From: Streptomyces caniscabiei
GTDB taxonomy: Bacteria > Actinomycetota > Actinomycetes > Streptomycetales > Streptomycetaceae
Assembly: GCF_014930365.1 (NCBI RefSeq)
Contig: NZ_JABXWI010000010.1
Coordinates: 62,001-126,000, forward strand
Reading direction: 5' to 3'
Length of the DNA stretch: 64,000 bases
In this document: positions 17,670-25,496 of the stretch, piece after piece
Position numbering within the stretch: the first letter of the stretch is position 1
How the letters are laid out: each line of letters starts with the position of its first letter
Translations under genes and position numbers: made by a program
Notes under the pieces: generated by a model
What the model saw: only the letters and a program-made list of their open reading frames with translations
The model's database searches: none
What the model was told of the DNA's origin: nothing

Positions 17670-18928
17670 GTGAGACTGAGACCCGGGCCGCCGTGCCGGC
17701 CCCGCGCGCCGACGCCGACGAGAAACCGCTGCTCAGGGTCGAGGGCCTGGTCAAGCACTTCCCCATCAAGAAGGGCCTGCTCCAGCGGCAGGTCGGGGCG
17801 GTCAAGGCCGTCGACGGCATCGACTTCGAGGTCCGCCGCGGCGAGACCCTCGGTGTCGTGGGCGAGTCCGGCTGCGGCAAGTCGACCATGGGCCGGCTCA
17901 TCACCCGCCTGCTGGAGCCGTCCGGCGGCAAGGTCGAGTTCGACGGCACGGACATCACGCATCTGAAGACCGCCGGGATGCGCCCGCTGCGCCGCGACAT
18001 CCAGATGATCTTCCAGGACCCGTACGGCTCCCTGAACCCCCGGCACACCATCGGCACCATCGTCTCCGCGCCCTTCAAGCTCCAGGGTGTGGAGCCCGAG
18101 GGCGGGGTGAAGAAGGAGGTCCAGCGCCTGCTGGAGCTGGTGGGCCTGAGCCCCGAGCACTACAACCGCTACCCGCACGAATTCTCCGGCGGCCAGCGCC
18201 AGCGCATCGGCATCGCCCGCGCGCTCGCCCTCAAGCCCCGGATGGTCGTCGCGGACGAGCCGGTCTCCGCGCTCGACGTGTCGATCCAGGCCCAGGTCGT
18301 CAACCTGATGGACGACCTCCAGGACGAGCTCGGCCTGACGTACGTGATCATCGCGCACGACCTCTCCGTCGTCCGCCATGTCTCCGACCGCATCGCCGTG
18401 ATGTACCTCGGCAAGATCGTCGAACTCGCCGACCGGGACTCCCTGTACGCGGCGCCGATGCACCCGTACACCAAGGCGCTGCTGTCGGCCGTGCCGATCC
18501 CGGACCCCTCGCGCCGGGGCGCCAAGAGCGAGCGCATCCTGCTCAAGGGTGACGTGCCCTCGCCGATCGCGCCGCCGAGCGGTTGCCGCTTCCACACCCG
18601 GTGCTGGAAGGCCACCCAGGTCTGCAAGACCACCGAGCCGCCCCTCGCCGAGCTGAAGCCGGGCCAGCGGGTCGCCTGCCACCACCCGGAGAACTTCGAG
18701 GACCAGCAGCCGCAGGACGTCGTCCTGCTGACGGCCGCGAAGGAGGCGGGCGAGCTGGTACCGGACGCGGTGAAGAAGGCGGAAGAGCCGAAGGTGCCGG
18801 AAGAGCCGGAGGTGCCGGAGGTGCCTGAGGCCCCTGCGGTACTGGAGGCTCCCGAGAAGCCGGAGGCGCCCAAGGAACCCGAAGCGCCCAAGGAGCCCGA
18901 GCGCCCCGAGAAGCCCGGTAAAGACTGA
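17666..18928 (+). CDS. peptide ABC transporter ATP-binding protein (DppF/OppF type) with Pro/Glu-rich tail
   Basis: 420 residues. Walker A GESGCGKSTMGRL, signature FSGGQRQRIGIA, Walker B MVVADEPVSALD. The C-terminal extension carries the four-Cys pattern CRFHTRCWKATQVC ... ACHHPE. After the normal end (about residue 350) comes a roughly 70-residue tail rich in Pro, Glu, Ala and Lys in repeats such as PEAPKEPEAPKEPERPEKP, which is unusual for this family. It forms the heterodimeric ATPase with the preceding protein. Confidence 0.94.
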   Translation: MSETETRAAVPAPRADADEKPLLRVEGLVKHFPIKKGLLQRQVGAVKAVDGIDFEVRRGETLGVVGESGCGKSTMGRLITRLLEPSGGKVEFDGTDITHLKTAGMRPLRRDIQMIFQDPYGSLNPRHTIGTIVSAPFKLQGVEPEGGVKKEVQRLLELVGLSPEHYNRYPHEFSGGQRQRIGIARALALKPRMVVADEPVSALDVSIQAQVVNLMDDLQDELGLTYVIIAHDLSVVRHVSDRIAVMYLGKIVELADRDSLYAAPMHPYTKALLSAVPIPDPSRRGAKSERILLKGDVPSPIAPPSGCRFHTRCWKATQVCKTTEPPLAELKPGQRVACHHPENFEDQQPQDVVLLTAAKEAGELVPDAVKKAEEPKVPEEPEVPEVPEAPAVLEAPEKPEAPKEPEAPKEPERPEKPGKD

Positions 18929-18937
18929 CGTCGGACG

Positions 18938-18966
18938 GTGTGCGCCTTGCAATGCAAGGCGCACAC
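18938..18966. promoter_or_regulatory. 14-bp-arm perfect palindrome: operator or terminator
   Basis: Arms 18938-18951 and 18953-18966 are perfectly complementary around a single A, with core CCTTGCAATGCAAGG. It lies 9 bp after the transporter operon and is followed by TTGTTTT, so as RNA it could be an intrinsic terminator. It also ends 12 bp before a CAGAAT -10-like hexamer (18979-18984) of the next gene, the right place for a repressor operator. Confidence 0.65.
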
Positions 18967-18990
18967 TTGTTTTCAGGGCAGAATGTACGG

Positions 18991-19626
18991 GTGTCCCCCT
19001 ACCCGCTCGACCTGATCGGCATCTTCGTCTTCGCCATCTCCGGCGCGCTCCTGGCCGTCCGCAAGAACTTCGACATCTTCGGCATCGCCGTCCTCGCCGA
19101 GGTCACCGCGCTCGGCGGCGGCCTGTTCCGCGACCTGGTCATCGGTGCCGTACCGCCGGCCGCCTTCACCGACCTCGGCTACTTCCTCACCCCGCTGCTC
19201 GCCGCCCTCCTCGTCTTCTTCCTCCATCCGCACGTGGAGCGCATCCAGACCGGGGTGAACGTCTTCGACGCCGCCGGCCTCGGCCTCTTCTGCGTCGCGG
19301 GCACGACGAAGGCGTACGACTACGGTCTCGGCCTGACCGCCTCCGCCACCCTCGGCCTCGCCACGGCGGTCGGCGGCGGTGTGCTGCGCGACGTCCTCGC
19401 CAACGAGGTGCCGTCGCTGCTGCGCTGGGACCGTGACCTGTACGCCGTGCCCGCGATGGTCGGCGCCGGGCTGGTCGTGCTCTGCATCAGCCTGGACGCC
19501 CTGACCCCCGTCACCTCGGCCCTCGCCGCGGTCACCGCCTTCGTCCTGCGGCTGCTGGCGATGCGGTACCACTGGCGGGCGCCGCGCGCGTGGAACAGGC
19601 GGTCCGCCGCCGTCGAGGAGGCGTGA
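18991..19626 (+). CDS. trimeric intracellular cation (TRIC/UPF0126) channel-family membrane protein
   Basis: The start is set at GTG 18991 (211 residues): the product then begins VSPYPLDLIGIFVFAISGAL, the usual N-terminus of this family, with a -10-like CAGAAT six bases upstream and no Shine-Dalgarno sequence, suggesting a leaderless mRNA. Two repeated three-helix units carry the glycine-rich motifs ALGGGLFRDLVIGAVPP and AVGGGVLRDVLANEVPS. Bacterial TRIC homologues form trimeric cation channels; the role here is unknown. An upstream in-frame ATG (18952) lies in the palindrome. Confidence 0.85.
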   Translation: MSPYPLDLIGIFVFAISGALLAVRKNFDIFGIAVLAEVTALGGGLFRDLVIGAVPPAAFTDLGYFLTPLLAALLVFFLHPHVERIQTGVNVFDAAGLGLFCVAGTTKAYDYGLGLTASATLGLATAVGGGVLRDVLANEVPSLLRWDRDLYAVPAMVGAGLVVLCISLDALTPVTSALAAVTAFVLRLLAMRYHWRAPRAWNRRSAAVEEA

Positions 19627-19664
19627 GGTGCGGGGCGTGAGGTGCGGGGCGCGAGGTGCGAGGC
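19623..19664 (+). repeat. 14-bp tandem repeat, three copies
   Basis: Two identical units of GTGAGGTGCGGGGC (19623-19636, 19637-19650) and a third with two changes (19651-19664). The first includes the TGA stop of the TRIC gene, and the array ends about 30 bp before the promoter of the thioesterase gene. Confidence 0.9.
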
Positions 19665-19706
19665 ATAAAGCTACCGCTTAGTAATGAGCTGTTGTACGGT
19701 TCATCC

Positions 19707-20561
19707 ATGCCCGAAGCAGCTTCCGTACAGGCCACCGTCGGCGACAGCGAGTTCGACCGGGACACCGCGCTCACCCGTCGGGCCCCCGGTGTCTACGACA
19801 TCGACCTCTCCGCCGGCTGGACGATCATCGGTGCCGTCAACGGCGGCTATCTGCTGGCCGTCCTCGGCCGCGCCCTCGCCGACGCGCTCCCGCACGACGA
19901 CCCGTTCACGATCTCCGCGTACTACCTGACCGCGTCCCAGCCCGGCCCGGCGGTCGTCCGCACGGACGTCGTCCGCACCGGCCGGACCCTCTCGACCGGC
20001 CAGGCCTCCCTCTTCCAGTACGACGACGAGGGCCGCGAGATCGAGCGGATCCGTGTCCTCGCCTCCTACGGCGACCTGGACTCCCTCCCGGCCGACGTCC
20101 GGACGACGGCGAAGCCGCCCGCGATGCCGCCGATCGACGAGTGTTTCGGCCCGCAGGACGCGCCCGGCCCCGTCCCCGGCGGCTCCGCCATCGCCGACCG
20201 GCTGTTCCTGAAGCTCGACCCCGCGACGCTCGGCTGGGCCCTCGGCGCACCCTCCGGCAAGGGCGAGATGAGGTCCTGGTTCGGGCTCGCCGACGGGCGT
20301 GACGCCGACCCGTTCTCCCTGCTCCTCGCGGTGGACGCGCTGCCGCCGACCGCGTTCGAGATGGGCCTGAAGGGCTGGGTCCCGACGGTCGAGCTGACCG
20401 TGCACATCCGGTGCCGCCCGGCGCCGGGGCCGCTCCGGGTCGCCATCACCACCCGCAATCTCGCCGGGGGTTTCCTGGAGGAGGACGCCGAGGTCTGGGA
20501 CAGCGCCGACCGCCTGGTCGCCCAGTCGCGCCAGCTGGCGAGGGCCAGACTGTCGGACTGA
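19707..20561 (+). CDS. acyl-CoA thioesterase family protein (double hotdog)
   Basis: 284 residues from ATG 19707; TACGGT six bases upstream and no Shine-Dalgarno sequence indicate a leaderless start, so the longer frame from 19656 is rejected. The N-terminal hotdog has GWTIIGAVNGGYLLAVLGRA and SAYYLTASQPGPAVVRTDVV; the C-terminal half (FSLLLAVDALPPTAFEMG, WVPTVELTVHIR) is the second hotdog, as in TesB-like thioesterases that hydrolyse acyl-CoA. The substrate is not evident. Codon usage is typical of the region. Confidence 0.85.
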   Translation: MPEAASVQATVGDSEFDRDTALTRRAPGVYDIDLSAGWTIIGAVNGGYLLAVLGRALADALPHDDPFTISAYYLTASQPGPAVVRTDVVRTGRTLSTGQASLFQYDDEGREIERIRVLASYGDLDSLPADVRTTAKPPAMPPIDECFGPQDAPGPVPGGSAIADRLFLKLDPATLGWALGAPSGKGEMRSWFGLADGRDADPFSLLLAVDALPPTAFEMGLKGWVPTVELTVHIRCRPAPGPLRVAITTRNLAGGFLEEDAEVWDSADRLVAQSRQLARARLSD

Positions 20562-20707
20562 GACGCCGAGTGCCGGGCGCCGGGGGGACGTTGGTGATCG
20601 CTTTGCCGTTCGCACAGGGTTGACACAGCGCGAACCCAAGAGAGCCCCAAGCTGAGTTGATTCGATGCCGCTCACGAACTCCCTCGACGTTCTTGGAGTT
20701 GTCTCTC

Positions 20708-21118
20708 ATGAAGCGTGCACGTCTCGTCCCCGGTGTCGTCCTGCTGGCGGCCGCACCCCTCTTCCTGGTGGCGTGCGGCTCCGGCGACTCGTCGTCGTCC
20801 ACCTCGAACAACGGCGACTCGGGTCAGCAGCAGAGCTGTCAGGCACCCTCGGGTGCCCCCTCCGGCGCTCCCTCGGGCGCACCGTCGGCGGGCGGGCAGG
20901 CGCCGTCCGGTGCCCCCTCGGGTGCCCCCTCCGGGCAGCCGTCCGGCGCGCCCAGCGGCGCTCCGGGCGGTGGCGGCCAGAACGGCGGACCCGGTGGCGG
21001 CTGCGGCGGTCCCGGTGGCGGTCAGCCCGGACAAGGTGGCCAGGGTGGCCAGGGCGGACAGGCGCCGAGCGGGGCGCCGAGCCAGGAGGCCTCGGCGTCG
21101 GCGTCCAAGGACAGCTGA
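20708..21118 (+). CDS. small lipoprotein with Pro-Ser-Gly-Ala repeats
   Basis: 136 residues from ATG 20708 (GGAG 10 nt upstream). Lipobox LVAC after a hydrophobic signal (VVLLAAAPLFLVACGSG). The mature part is entirely low-complexity: a Ser-rich spacer, about eight GAPSG-type units (PSGAPSGAPSGAPS), then Gly/Gln-rich repeats (GGCGGPGGGQPGQGGQGGQ) and a short Ser/Ala end. It is probably an extended, flexible, surface-anchored protein. No domain is recognised. Confidence 0.8.
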   Translation: MKRARLVPGVVLLAAAPLFLVACGSGDSSSSTSNNGDSGQQQSCQAPSGAPSGAPSGAPSAGGQAPSGAPSGAPSGQPSGAPSGAPGGGGQNGGPGGGCGGPGGGQPGQGGQGGQGGQAPSGAPSQEASASASKDS

Positions 21119-21133
21119 CCGGCGCAGTCGACC

Positions 21134-21176
21134 ACAGGGAGGGCGCGCCCGAGGTGTTCGGGCGCGCCCTCCCTGT
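21134..21176. terminator. bidirectional terminator hairpin
   Basis: A perfect 19-bp stem (21134-21152 with 21158-21176) with loop GGTGT lies between the convergent ends of the repeat lipoprotein gene and the TetR gene. The stem is very G/C-rich and symmetrical, so it should act on both strands. Confidence 0.85.
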
Positions 21177-21191
21177 CGTGTGCGCGGGGGA

Positions 21192-21818
21192 TCAGTCCAG
21201 CCAGTGGCGGCAGCCGATGCTGATCAGCCGCATCCGGCGGCCCGCCAGCCGGGTCACCCGCAGGCGTTCCTCCTCCGGCTCGTCCTGGGCCGCCAGGAAC
21301 AGCGAGGCGGTCACCAGCATCTGATCGACGTACAGACCCGCGAGCATCAGCCGGTCGTCGTCGGTCCACCCCGCGGTCTCGGGCCGCTTGGCCAGCTCGC
21401 CGCGGACCTCCTCGGTGAACCGGGTGAGCTGCCCCTGGATGGCGTCCCGCACCGGCTGGACCCCGCTGTGCCGTTCGCGTGCGATGAACCGGACGTGTGC
21501 GGGGTACCCGTCGACATGGCGGGCGATCAGCTCGACGGCGCGCTCGACGAGTTCGTCACTGTCGCCCACCGCCGACATCAGATCCCCGAGCACGGGGTGC
21601 AGACTGCCGAGCGCCTCCTCGACCAGCGCGACGCCGAGGTCCGCGGTCGACCGGAAGTGCCGGTAGAACGCGGTGGGGGCGACCCCCACGGCCCGGGTGA
21701 CCTCGCGAAGTCCGAGGCTGCTGAGGCTCTGCTCCTCCAGCAGGGCGAGGGCGGCGTCCATGAGCGCCCGCCGCGTCTTCTGCTTCTGCACCTGCCGGAC
21801 GCCGAAAGTGTGACTCAT
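21192..21818 (-). CDS. TetR-family transcriptional regulator, FabR-like
   Basis: 208 residues. The N-terminal helix-turn-helix (QKTRRALMDAALALLEE, LGLREVTRAVGVAPTAFYRH) and following helix closely resemble E. coli FabR, the fatty-acid desaturation regulator, including the RFIARERHSG region. It is divergent from a pair of small membrane-protein genes; the 118-bp gap holds two copies of AACAACTGTT, one beside each start, which are likely binding sites for this protein and suggest autoregulation. Its effector may be an acyl-thioester by analogy with FabR. Confidence 0.9.
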   Translation of the reverse strand: MSHTFGVRQVQKQKTRRALMDAALALLEEQSLSSLGLREVTRAVGVAPTAFYRHFRSTADLGVALVEEALGSLHPVLGDLMSAVGDSDELVERAVELIARHVDGYPAHVRFIARERHSGVQPVRDAIQGQLTRFTEEVRGELAKRPETAGWTDDDRLMLAGLYVDQMLVTASLFLAAQDEPEEERLRVTRLAGRRMRLISIGCRHWLD

Positions 21819-21829
21819 GCCATGCAGTT

Positions 21830-21839
21830 AACAACTGTT
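21830..21839. promoter_or_regulatory. putative TetR operator, copy 1
   Basis: AACAACTGTT (half-sites AACA/TGTT) lies 12 bp upstream of the TetR-regulator start. It is identical to the site at 21887-21896, and a diverged third match follows near 21906-21920. Confidence 0.55.
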
Positions 21840-21868
21840 CTCCGTAATTGCAAAGCCGGGTGGCGCGC

Positions 21869-21896
21869 TAGACTTGGGAGTCAGTGAACAACTGTT
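21869..21896 (+). promoter_or_regulatory. promoter -10 and putative TetR operator copy 2 for the small membrane-protein genes
   Basis: TAGACT at 21869-21874 is a good -10 hexamer. AACAACTGTT at 21887-21896 falls just downstream of the expected start point, where a bound repressor would block initiation. A TTGCAA at 21848-21853 is a possible but closely spaced -35. Confidence 0.5.
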
Positions 21897-21936
21897 ACTA
21901 CAACCGTTCACCCAACTGTCACGGAGGCATTCCACG

Positions 21937-22101
21937 ATGTTGTTCCTCGTCGCCGCACTTCTGCTGCTGGGTGTCGTCCTGGGCACCGTGGCCCATGTGC
22001 CGCCGGCCGTCTCGACGGTCCTGGCCGTCGGTATCGCGCTCTGGCTGGCGATCTTCGCCTACCGCGAGCGCCACGCCCGCCGCGGTCACCGCACGCACTG
22101 A
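21937..22101 (+). CDS. small membrane protein (54 residues)
   Basis: ATG 21937 is preceded by CGGAGG with 9-nt spacing. The product has two hydrophobic segments (MLFLVAALLLLGVVLGTVAH and VSTVLAVGIALWLAIFAY) and a basic end (RERHARRGHRTH). It is apparently co-transcribed with the next small membrane protein and likely regulated by the FabR-like protein. Function unknown. Confidence 0.75.
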   Translation: MLFLVAALLLLGVVLGTVAHVPPAVSTVLAVGIALWLAIFAYRERHARRGHRTH

Positions 22102-22138
22102 CCGTCCGCCACCGCCAACCCGTTGGGAGCAGACCGAC

Positions 22139-22423
22139 ATGCAGCTCACCGCCCCGCGCCAGCAGACCGGAACGACCACCGCCCGACCCCGGGGCCGTGA
22201 CGCCGACGGCATGGCCGTCGCCTCCTTCGTCCTCGGTCTCCTCGGCCTCCTCGTGCTCAACCTCTTCCTCGGCCCGATCGCGATCGTCCTCGCGGCGGTG
22301 GCCCTCAAGCGCGGCACGACCCGCCGGGGCCGCGCCTTCCTGGGCCTCGGCCTGGGCGTCGCCGACCTGATCGTCCTGGCCACCCTGATGCAGACGACGA
22401 ACACGGTCTCCTGGAGCGTCTGA
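22139..22423 (+). CDS. small DUF4190-like membrane protein
   Basis: 94 residues from ATG 22139, preceded by TGGGAG. A polar N-terminus of about 23 residues is followed by a paired-helix domain (MAVASFVLGLLGLLVLNLFL, GPIAIVLAAVALKRG, then FLGLGLGVADLIVLATL), the DUF4190 pattern. It lies 37 bp after the 54-residue membrane protein and shares its promoter. Function unknown; regulation by a FabR-like repressor would hint at membrane-lipid homeostasis. Confidence 0.8.
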   Translation: MQLTAPRQQTGTTTARPRGRDADGMAVASFVLGLLGLLVLNLFLGPIAIVLAAVALKRGTTRRGRAFLGLGLGVADLIVLATLMQTTNTVSWSV

Positions 22424-22497
22424 GGCAGGCCGGAAAACCCCGGTTCAGCGGAGCACCCCGAGGTCGCCCGGACACGGCCCCGTAGAATCGGCTCACC

Positions 22498-23667
22498 ATG
22501 GCTTACCTCGACCACGCGGCGACCACCCCGATGCTCCCCGAGGCGGCAGAGGCCCTGTCCGCCCAGCTGAGCGTCACCGGCAACGCCTCCTCGCTGCACG
22601 CCTCCGGCCGCCGAGCGCGGCGGACCGTCGAGGAGGCCCGCGAGACCCTCGCCGCGGCCCTCGGAGCCCGCCCCAGCGAGGTGGTGTTCACCTCCGGCGG
22701 CACCGAGGCCGACAACCTCGCCGTGAAGGGGCTGTACTGGTCCCGCCGCGACGCCGACCCGGCCCGCACCCGGGTCCTCGCCAGCCCCGTCGAGCACCAC
22801 GCGGTCCTCGACGCCGTCCACTGGCTCGGCGAACACGAGGGCGCCACCGTCGAGTACCTTCCGGTGGACGCGTACGGCCGGGTCCACCCCGAAGCCCTTC
22901 GTGAGGCCGTCGCCCGCAACCCCGACGATGTCGCCCTGGCCACCGTGATGTGGGCCAACAACGAGATCGGCACGATCATGCCGATCCGCGAACTCGCCGA
23001 CGTGGCAGCGGAGTTCGACGTCCCCCTGCACGCCGACGCGGTGCAGGCCTTCGGGCAGGTTTCGGTCGACTTCGAGGCCTCCGGGCTCGCCGCGATGACC
23101 GTCTCCGGCCACAAGATCGGCGGCCCGTACGGCATCGGCGCGCTGCTGCTGGGCCGCGAGTACAGCCCCGTGCCCGTGCTGCACGGCGGCGGCCAGGAGC
23201 GCCATGTCCGCTCCGGCACCCTCGACGTCCCGGCCGTGGCCTCCTTCGCGGTCGCCGGCCGGCTCGCCGCCGAACAGCACGAGTGGTTCGCCCGGGAGAT
23301 CGGCGCCCTGCGCGACGCCCTCGTCGAGGCGGTGCGTACGGCGGTGCCGGACGCCGTCCTCGGCGGTGACCCGTCCCCGGCGGGGCGCCTCGCGGCCAAC
23401 GCGCACTTCACGTTCCCCGGCTGCGAGGGCGACTCGCTGCTGCTGCTGCTCGACGCCCAGGGCATCGAGTGCTCCACGGGTTCCGCCTGCACGGCCGGTG
23501 TCGCCCAGCCCAGCCATGTCCTCCTCGCCACCGGCACCGACCCGGACCTCGCCCGCGGCACCCTCCGCTTCTCCCTCGGCCACACCTCCACGGAGGCGGA
23601 CATCGAGGCGGTCGCGAAGGCGATAGGCCCGGCGGTGGAACGCGCCCGCAACGCGGGTCTGAGCTGA
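22498..23667 (+). CDS. cysteine desulfurase (NifS/IscS family)
   Basis: 389 residues. PLP-binding lysine in SGHKIGGPYGIGALLLG, N-terminal AYLDHAATTPMLPEAAEAL, and catalytic cysteine loop IECSTGSACTAGVAQPSHVL. It removes sulfur from cysteine as persulfide for tRNA thiolation or Fe-S assembly. The thiouridylase gene mnmA is nearby (26277) and is its likely sulfur acceptor, by analogy with other actinomycetes. The ATG has a perfect-looking -10 (TAGAAT, 22483-22488) 9 bases upstream and no Shine-Dalgarno sequence, indicating a leaderless mRNA. Confidence 0.93.
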   Translation: MAYLDHAATTPMLPEAAEALSAQLSVTGNASSLHASGRRARRTVEEARETLAAALGARPSEVVFTSGGTEADNLAVKGLYWSRRDADPARTRVLASPVEHHAVLDAVHWLGEHEGATVEYLPVDAYGRVHPEALREAVARNPDDVALATVMWANNEIGTIMPIRELADVAAEFDVPLHADAVQAFGQVSVDFEASGLAAMTVSGHKIGGPYGIGALLLGREYSPVPVLHGGGQERHVRSGTLDVPAVASFAVAGRLAAEQHEWFAREIGALRDALVEAVRTAVPDAVLGGDPSPAGRLAANAHFTFPGCEGDSLLLLLDAQGIECSTGSACTAGVAQPSHVLLATGTDPDLARGTLRFSLGHTSTEADIEAVAKAIGPAVERARNAGLS

Positions 23668-23691
23668 GCGGACGGACCCGGGCCTAGGGCC

Positions 23692-25212
23692 CTAGCTCTC
23701 CATCACCATCAGGCCGGCCATCATGCCCTCGTCCTCGTGCTGGAGGAGATGGCAGTGGAGCATGTACATGTACGTGTCGTCCGCGAAGTCGGTGAACTCC
23801 ATGGCGATCTTGATGGAGCCGCCGCCGACCACCTCGTAGGTGTCGAACCAGCCGAGATCGGCGCCCGTCGGCTCCTCGCCGTTGATCTCGATCAACTGGA
23901 ACGGCACGTCGTGCAGATGGAACGAGTGCTCCAGCATCGTGTTGTTGGTGATCGTCCAGACCTCCTTGGAGCCGAGCGTCGTCATGATCGTCGCCATGGA
24001 GTCCATGGTCGTGCCGACGGCCCCGTTGATCGCCATCTCCAGGCCGTCCTGGTCGAGCGTGATCTCCCGCGCGGTGAAGTCCGACGTGTCGTACCGCTCG
24101 ATCGTGTTGAGGGAGGACGGCAACTCGTCGGGGGTGTCCGAGGCGTCGGGGGTGACGGTGAGGAAGTCGTACGTACCGCTGCCGCCCCGGACCCACCCGG
24201 TCGTGACGACGGCCTGGAGGGTGACCGCGTCGTCGAGGTCCAGCACGAACTCCGCGCGCCCGCCCGCGACCAGCCGGATCGACTTCACCTCGGTCGCCCC
24301 GGTCAGATAGCCCTGCTCGGTGGCGACCTGGGTGAGCGTGCCCCCGTCGCTCCGCTGGACGGTGATGATGTCGGACGGCGAGGCGTTCAGGACCCGGAAC
24401 CGGGTGCGCGTCCTGGTGGCGGTGAAGGTCAGCGTGGTGTCGTCGACGTTGGTGCCGTTGCAGAGCACCGGATAGCTGAGCGTGTTGCGCAGATAGCCGG
24501 TCAGGTCGTACTTGATGTCGCCGGCGCTGTCCGTGGCCAGGCACTGCAGCACGAGCGGGATGTCGTCCACGCCGTACTCGCTCGGCAGCGCGGCGGACGC
24601 GTCGCTCTCGTCCTCCACGATGATCAGACCGGCCAGGCCGTGCACGACCTGCTCGGCCGTGGTGCCGAGCGCGTGCGGGTGGTACCAGAGGGTCTTGGCC
24701 TCGTCGAGGATCTCGAAGGTCGGGGACCAGGTCTCGCCGGCGGCGAAGGCGTTCTGCGGGCCGCCGTCCATGTCCGCCGGGATGTGCGCCCCGTGGAAGT
24801 GGACGCTGGTGTCGGCGTCGAGGTCGTTGGTGATGTCCAGCAGGACCGTGGAGCCGGTGGTCCACTTCATGGTCGGGCCGAGGTAGGACCCGTTGTAGCC
24901 GGCGGTGTCGCTGGTGACACCGCTGAGGACCTCGTGCGTGCCGGTCTCCGCCGTCAGCGTGAACGTGGTCGTGCCGTCGGAGGTGGTGCCCTCCAGCAGG
25001 TCAGGGATGTTCAGCGTGGCCGTGTCGGTCGCCGCCCCCGCCTTGTTGCCCTTGGCGTCGGTCAGCAGCGAGAACGCCGTCCCGGCCGCCGCGACCGCCG
25101 CCAGCCCGGCCCCCGCCATCCCGCCGAGGAACTTACGGCGGTGCAGCCCCTTGCCCCTGCCGCCCCTGCCGCTGCCCCGGTGACTGCCCCTGTGCTCCGT
25201 GTTGTTCGTCAT
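23692..25212 (-). CDS. multicopper oxidase, Tat-exported
   Basis: 506 residues from ATG 25212 (a GTG at 25248 adds 12). A twin-arginine signal (HRRKFLGGMAGAGLAAVAAA) marks export as a folded protein. All four copper-site motifs are visible: HFHGAHIPADM, WYHPHALGTT, HSFHLHDVPFQ and the Cys-containing LHCHLLQHEDEGMM with the axial Met. This is the three-domain laccase/bilirubin-oxidase/CotA layout, coupling one-electron oxidation of phenols or metals to O2 reduction. The substrate is unknown. It lies between the cysteine desulfurase and amidase genes. Confidence 0.92.
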   Translation of the reverse strand: MTNNTEHRGSHRGSGRGGRGKGLHRRKFLGGMAGAGLAAVAAAGTAFSLLTDAKGNKAGAATDTATLNIPDLLEGTTSDGTTTFTLTAETGTHEVLSGVTSDTAGYNGSYLGPTMKWTTGSTVLLDITNDLDADTSVHFHGAHIPADMDGGPQNAFAAGETWSPTFEILDEAKTLWYHPHALGTTAEQVVHGLAGLIIVEDESDASAALPSEYGVDDIPLVLQCLATDSAGDIKYDLTGYLRNTLSYPVLCNGTNVDDTTLTFTATRTRTRFRVLNASPSDIITVQRSDGGTLTQVATEQGYLTGATEVKSIRLVAGGRAEFVLDLDDAVTLQAVVTTGWVRGGSGTYDFLTVTPDASDTPDELPSSLNTIERYDTSDFTAREITLDQDGLEMAINGAVGTTMDSMATIMTTLGSKEVWTITNNTMLEHSFHLHDVPFQLIEINGEEPTGADLGWFDTYEVVGGGSIKIAMEFTDFADDTYMYMLHCHLLQHEDEGMMAGLMVMES

Positions 25213-25307
25213 GAGCCGGGATGCTTGAGCTAAGGGCTGTGTAAGCACTGGGGCGAAAATTGGAGCGGGCCGAGTGGGCTGTGAGGCCGCCGTGCACGCT
25301 GAACCCT

Positions 25308-25338
25308 CTCAACTCCTGCGTGAGGGAAAAGAGTTGAG
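25308..25338. promoter_or_regulatory. inverted repeat between amidase and oxidase genes
   Basis: CTCAACTC at 25308-25315 pairs with GAGTTGAG at 25331-25338. It lies about 100 bp upstream of the multicopper oxidase and about 160 bp downstream of the amidase stop, so it could be an operator or the amidase terminator. The remaining bases of 25213-25496 show nothing else I can interpret. Confidence 0.35.
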
Positions 25339-25496
25339 GACGCCGCAGGTCGCATCCGTGGCGCGGGACGTATCGGACGGGCGTCGGAGGGAGGGGTGGC
25401 GTCGACACTCGTGCGTGTGATGCCCGTCACGGAACCGGAGGTCTGTGGTGGCGCTGTCCCCGGCCCCTCGCACCCCTGTGGCCCGGCTGTCGAAGG

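Noticed and set aside
20834..21100. Repetitive DNA considered as a CRISPR or minisatellite array
   Set aside because: The periodicity follows the codons of the GAPSG-type protein repeats; there are no conserved direct repeats with unique spacers.
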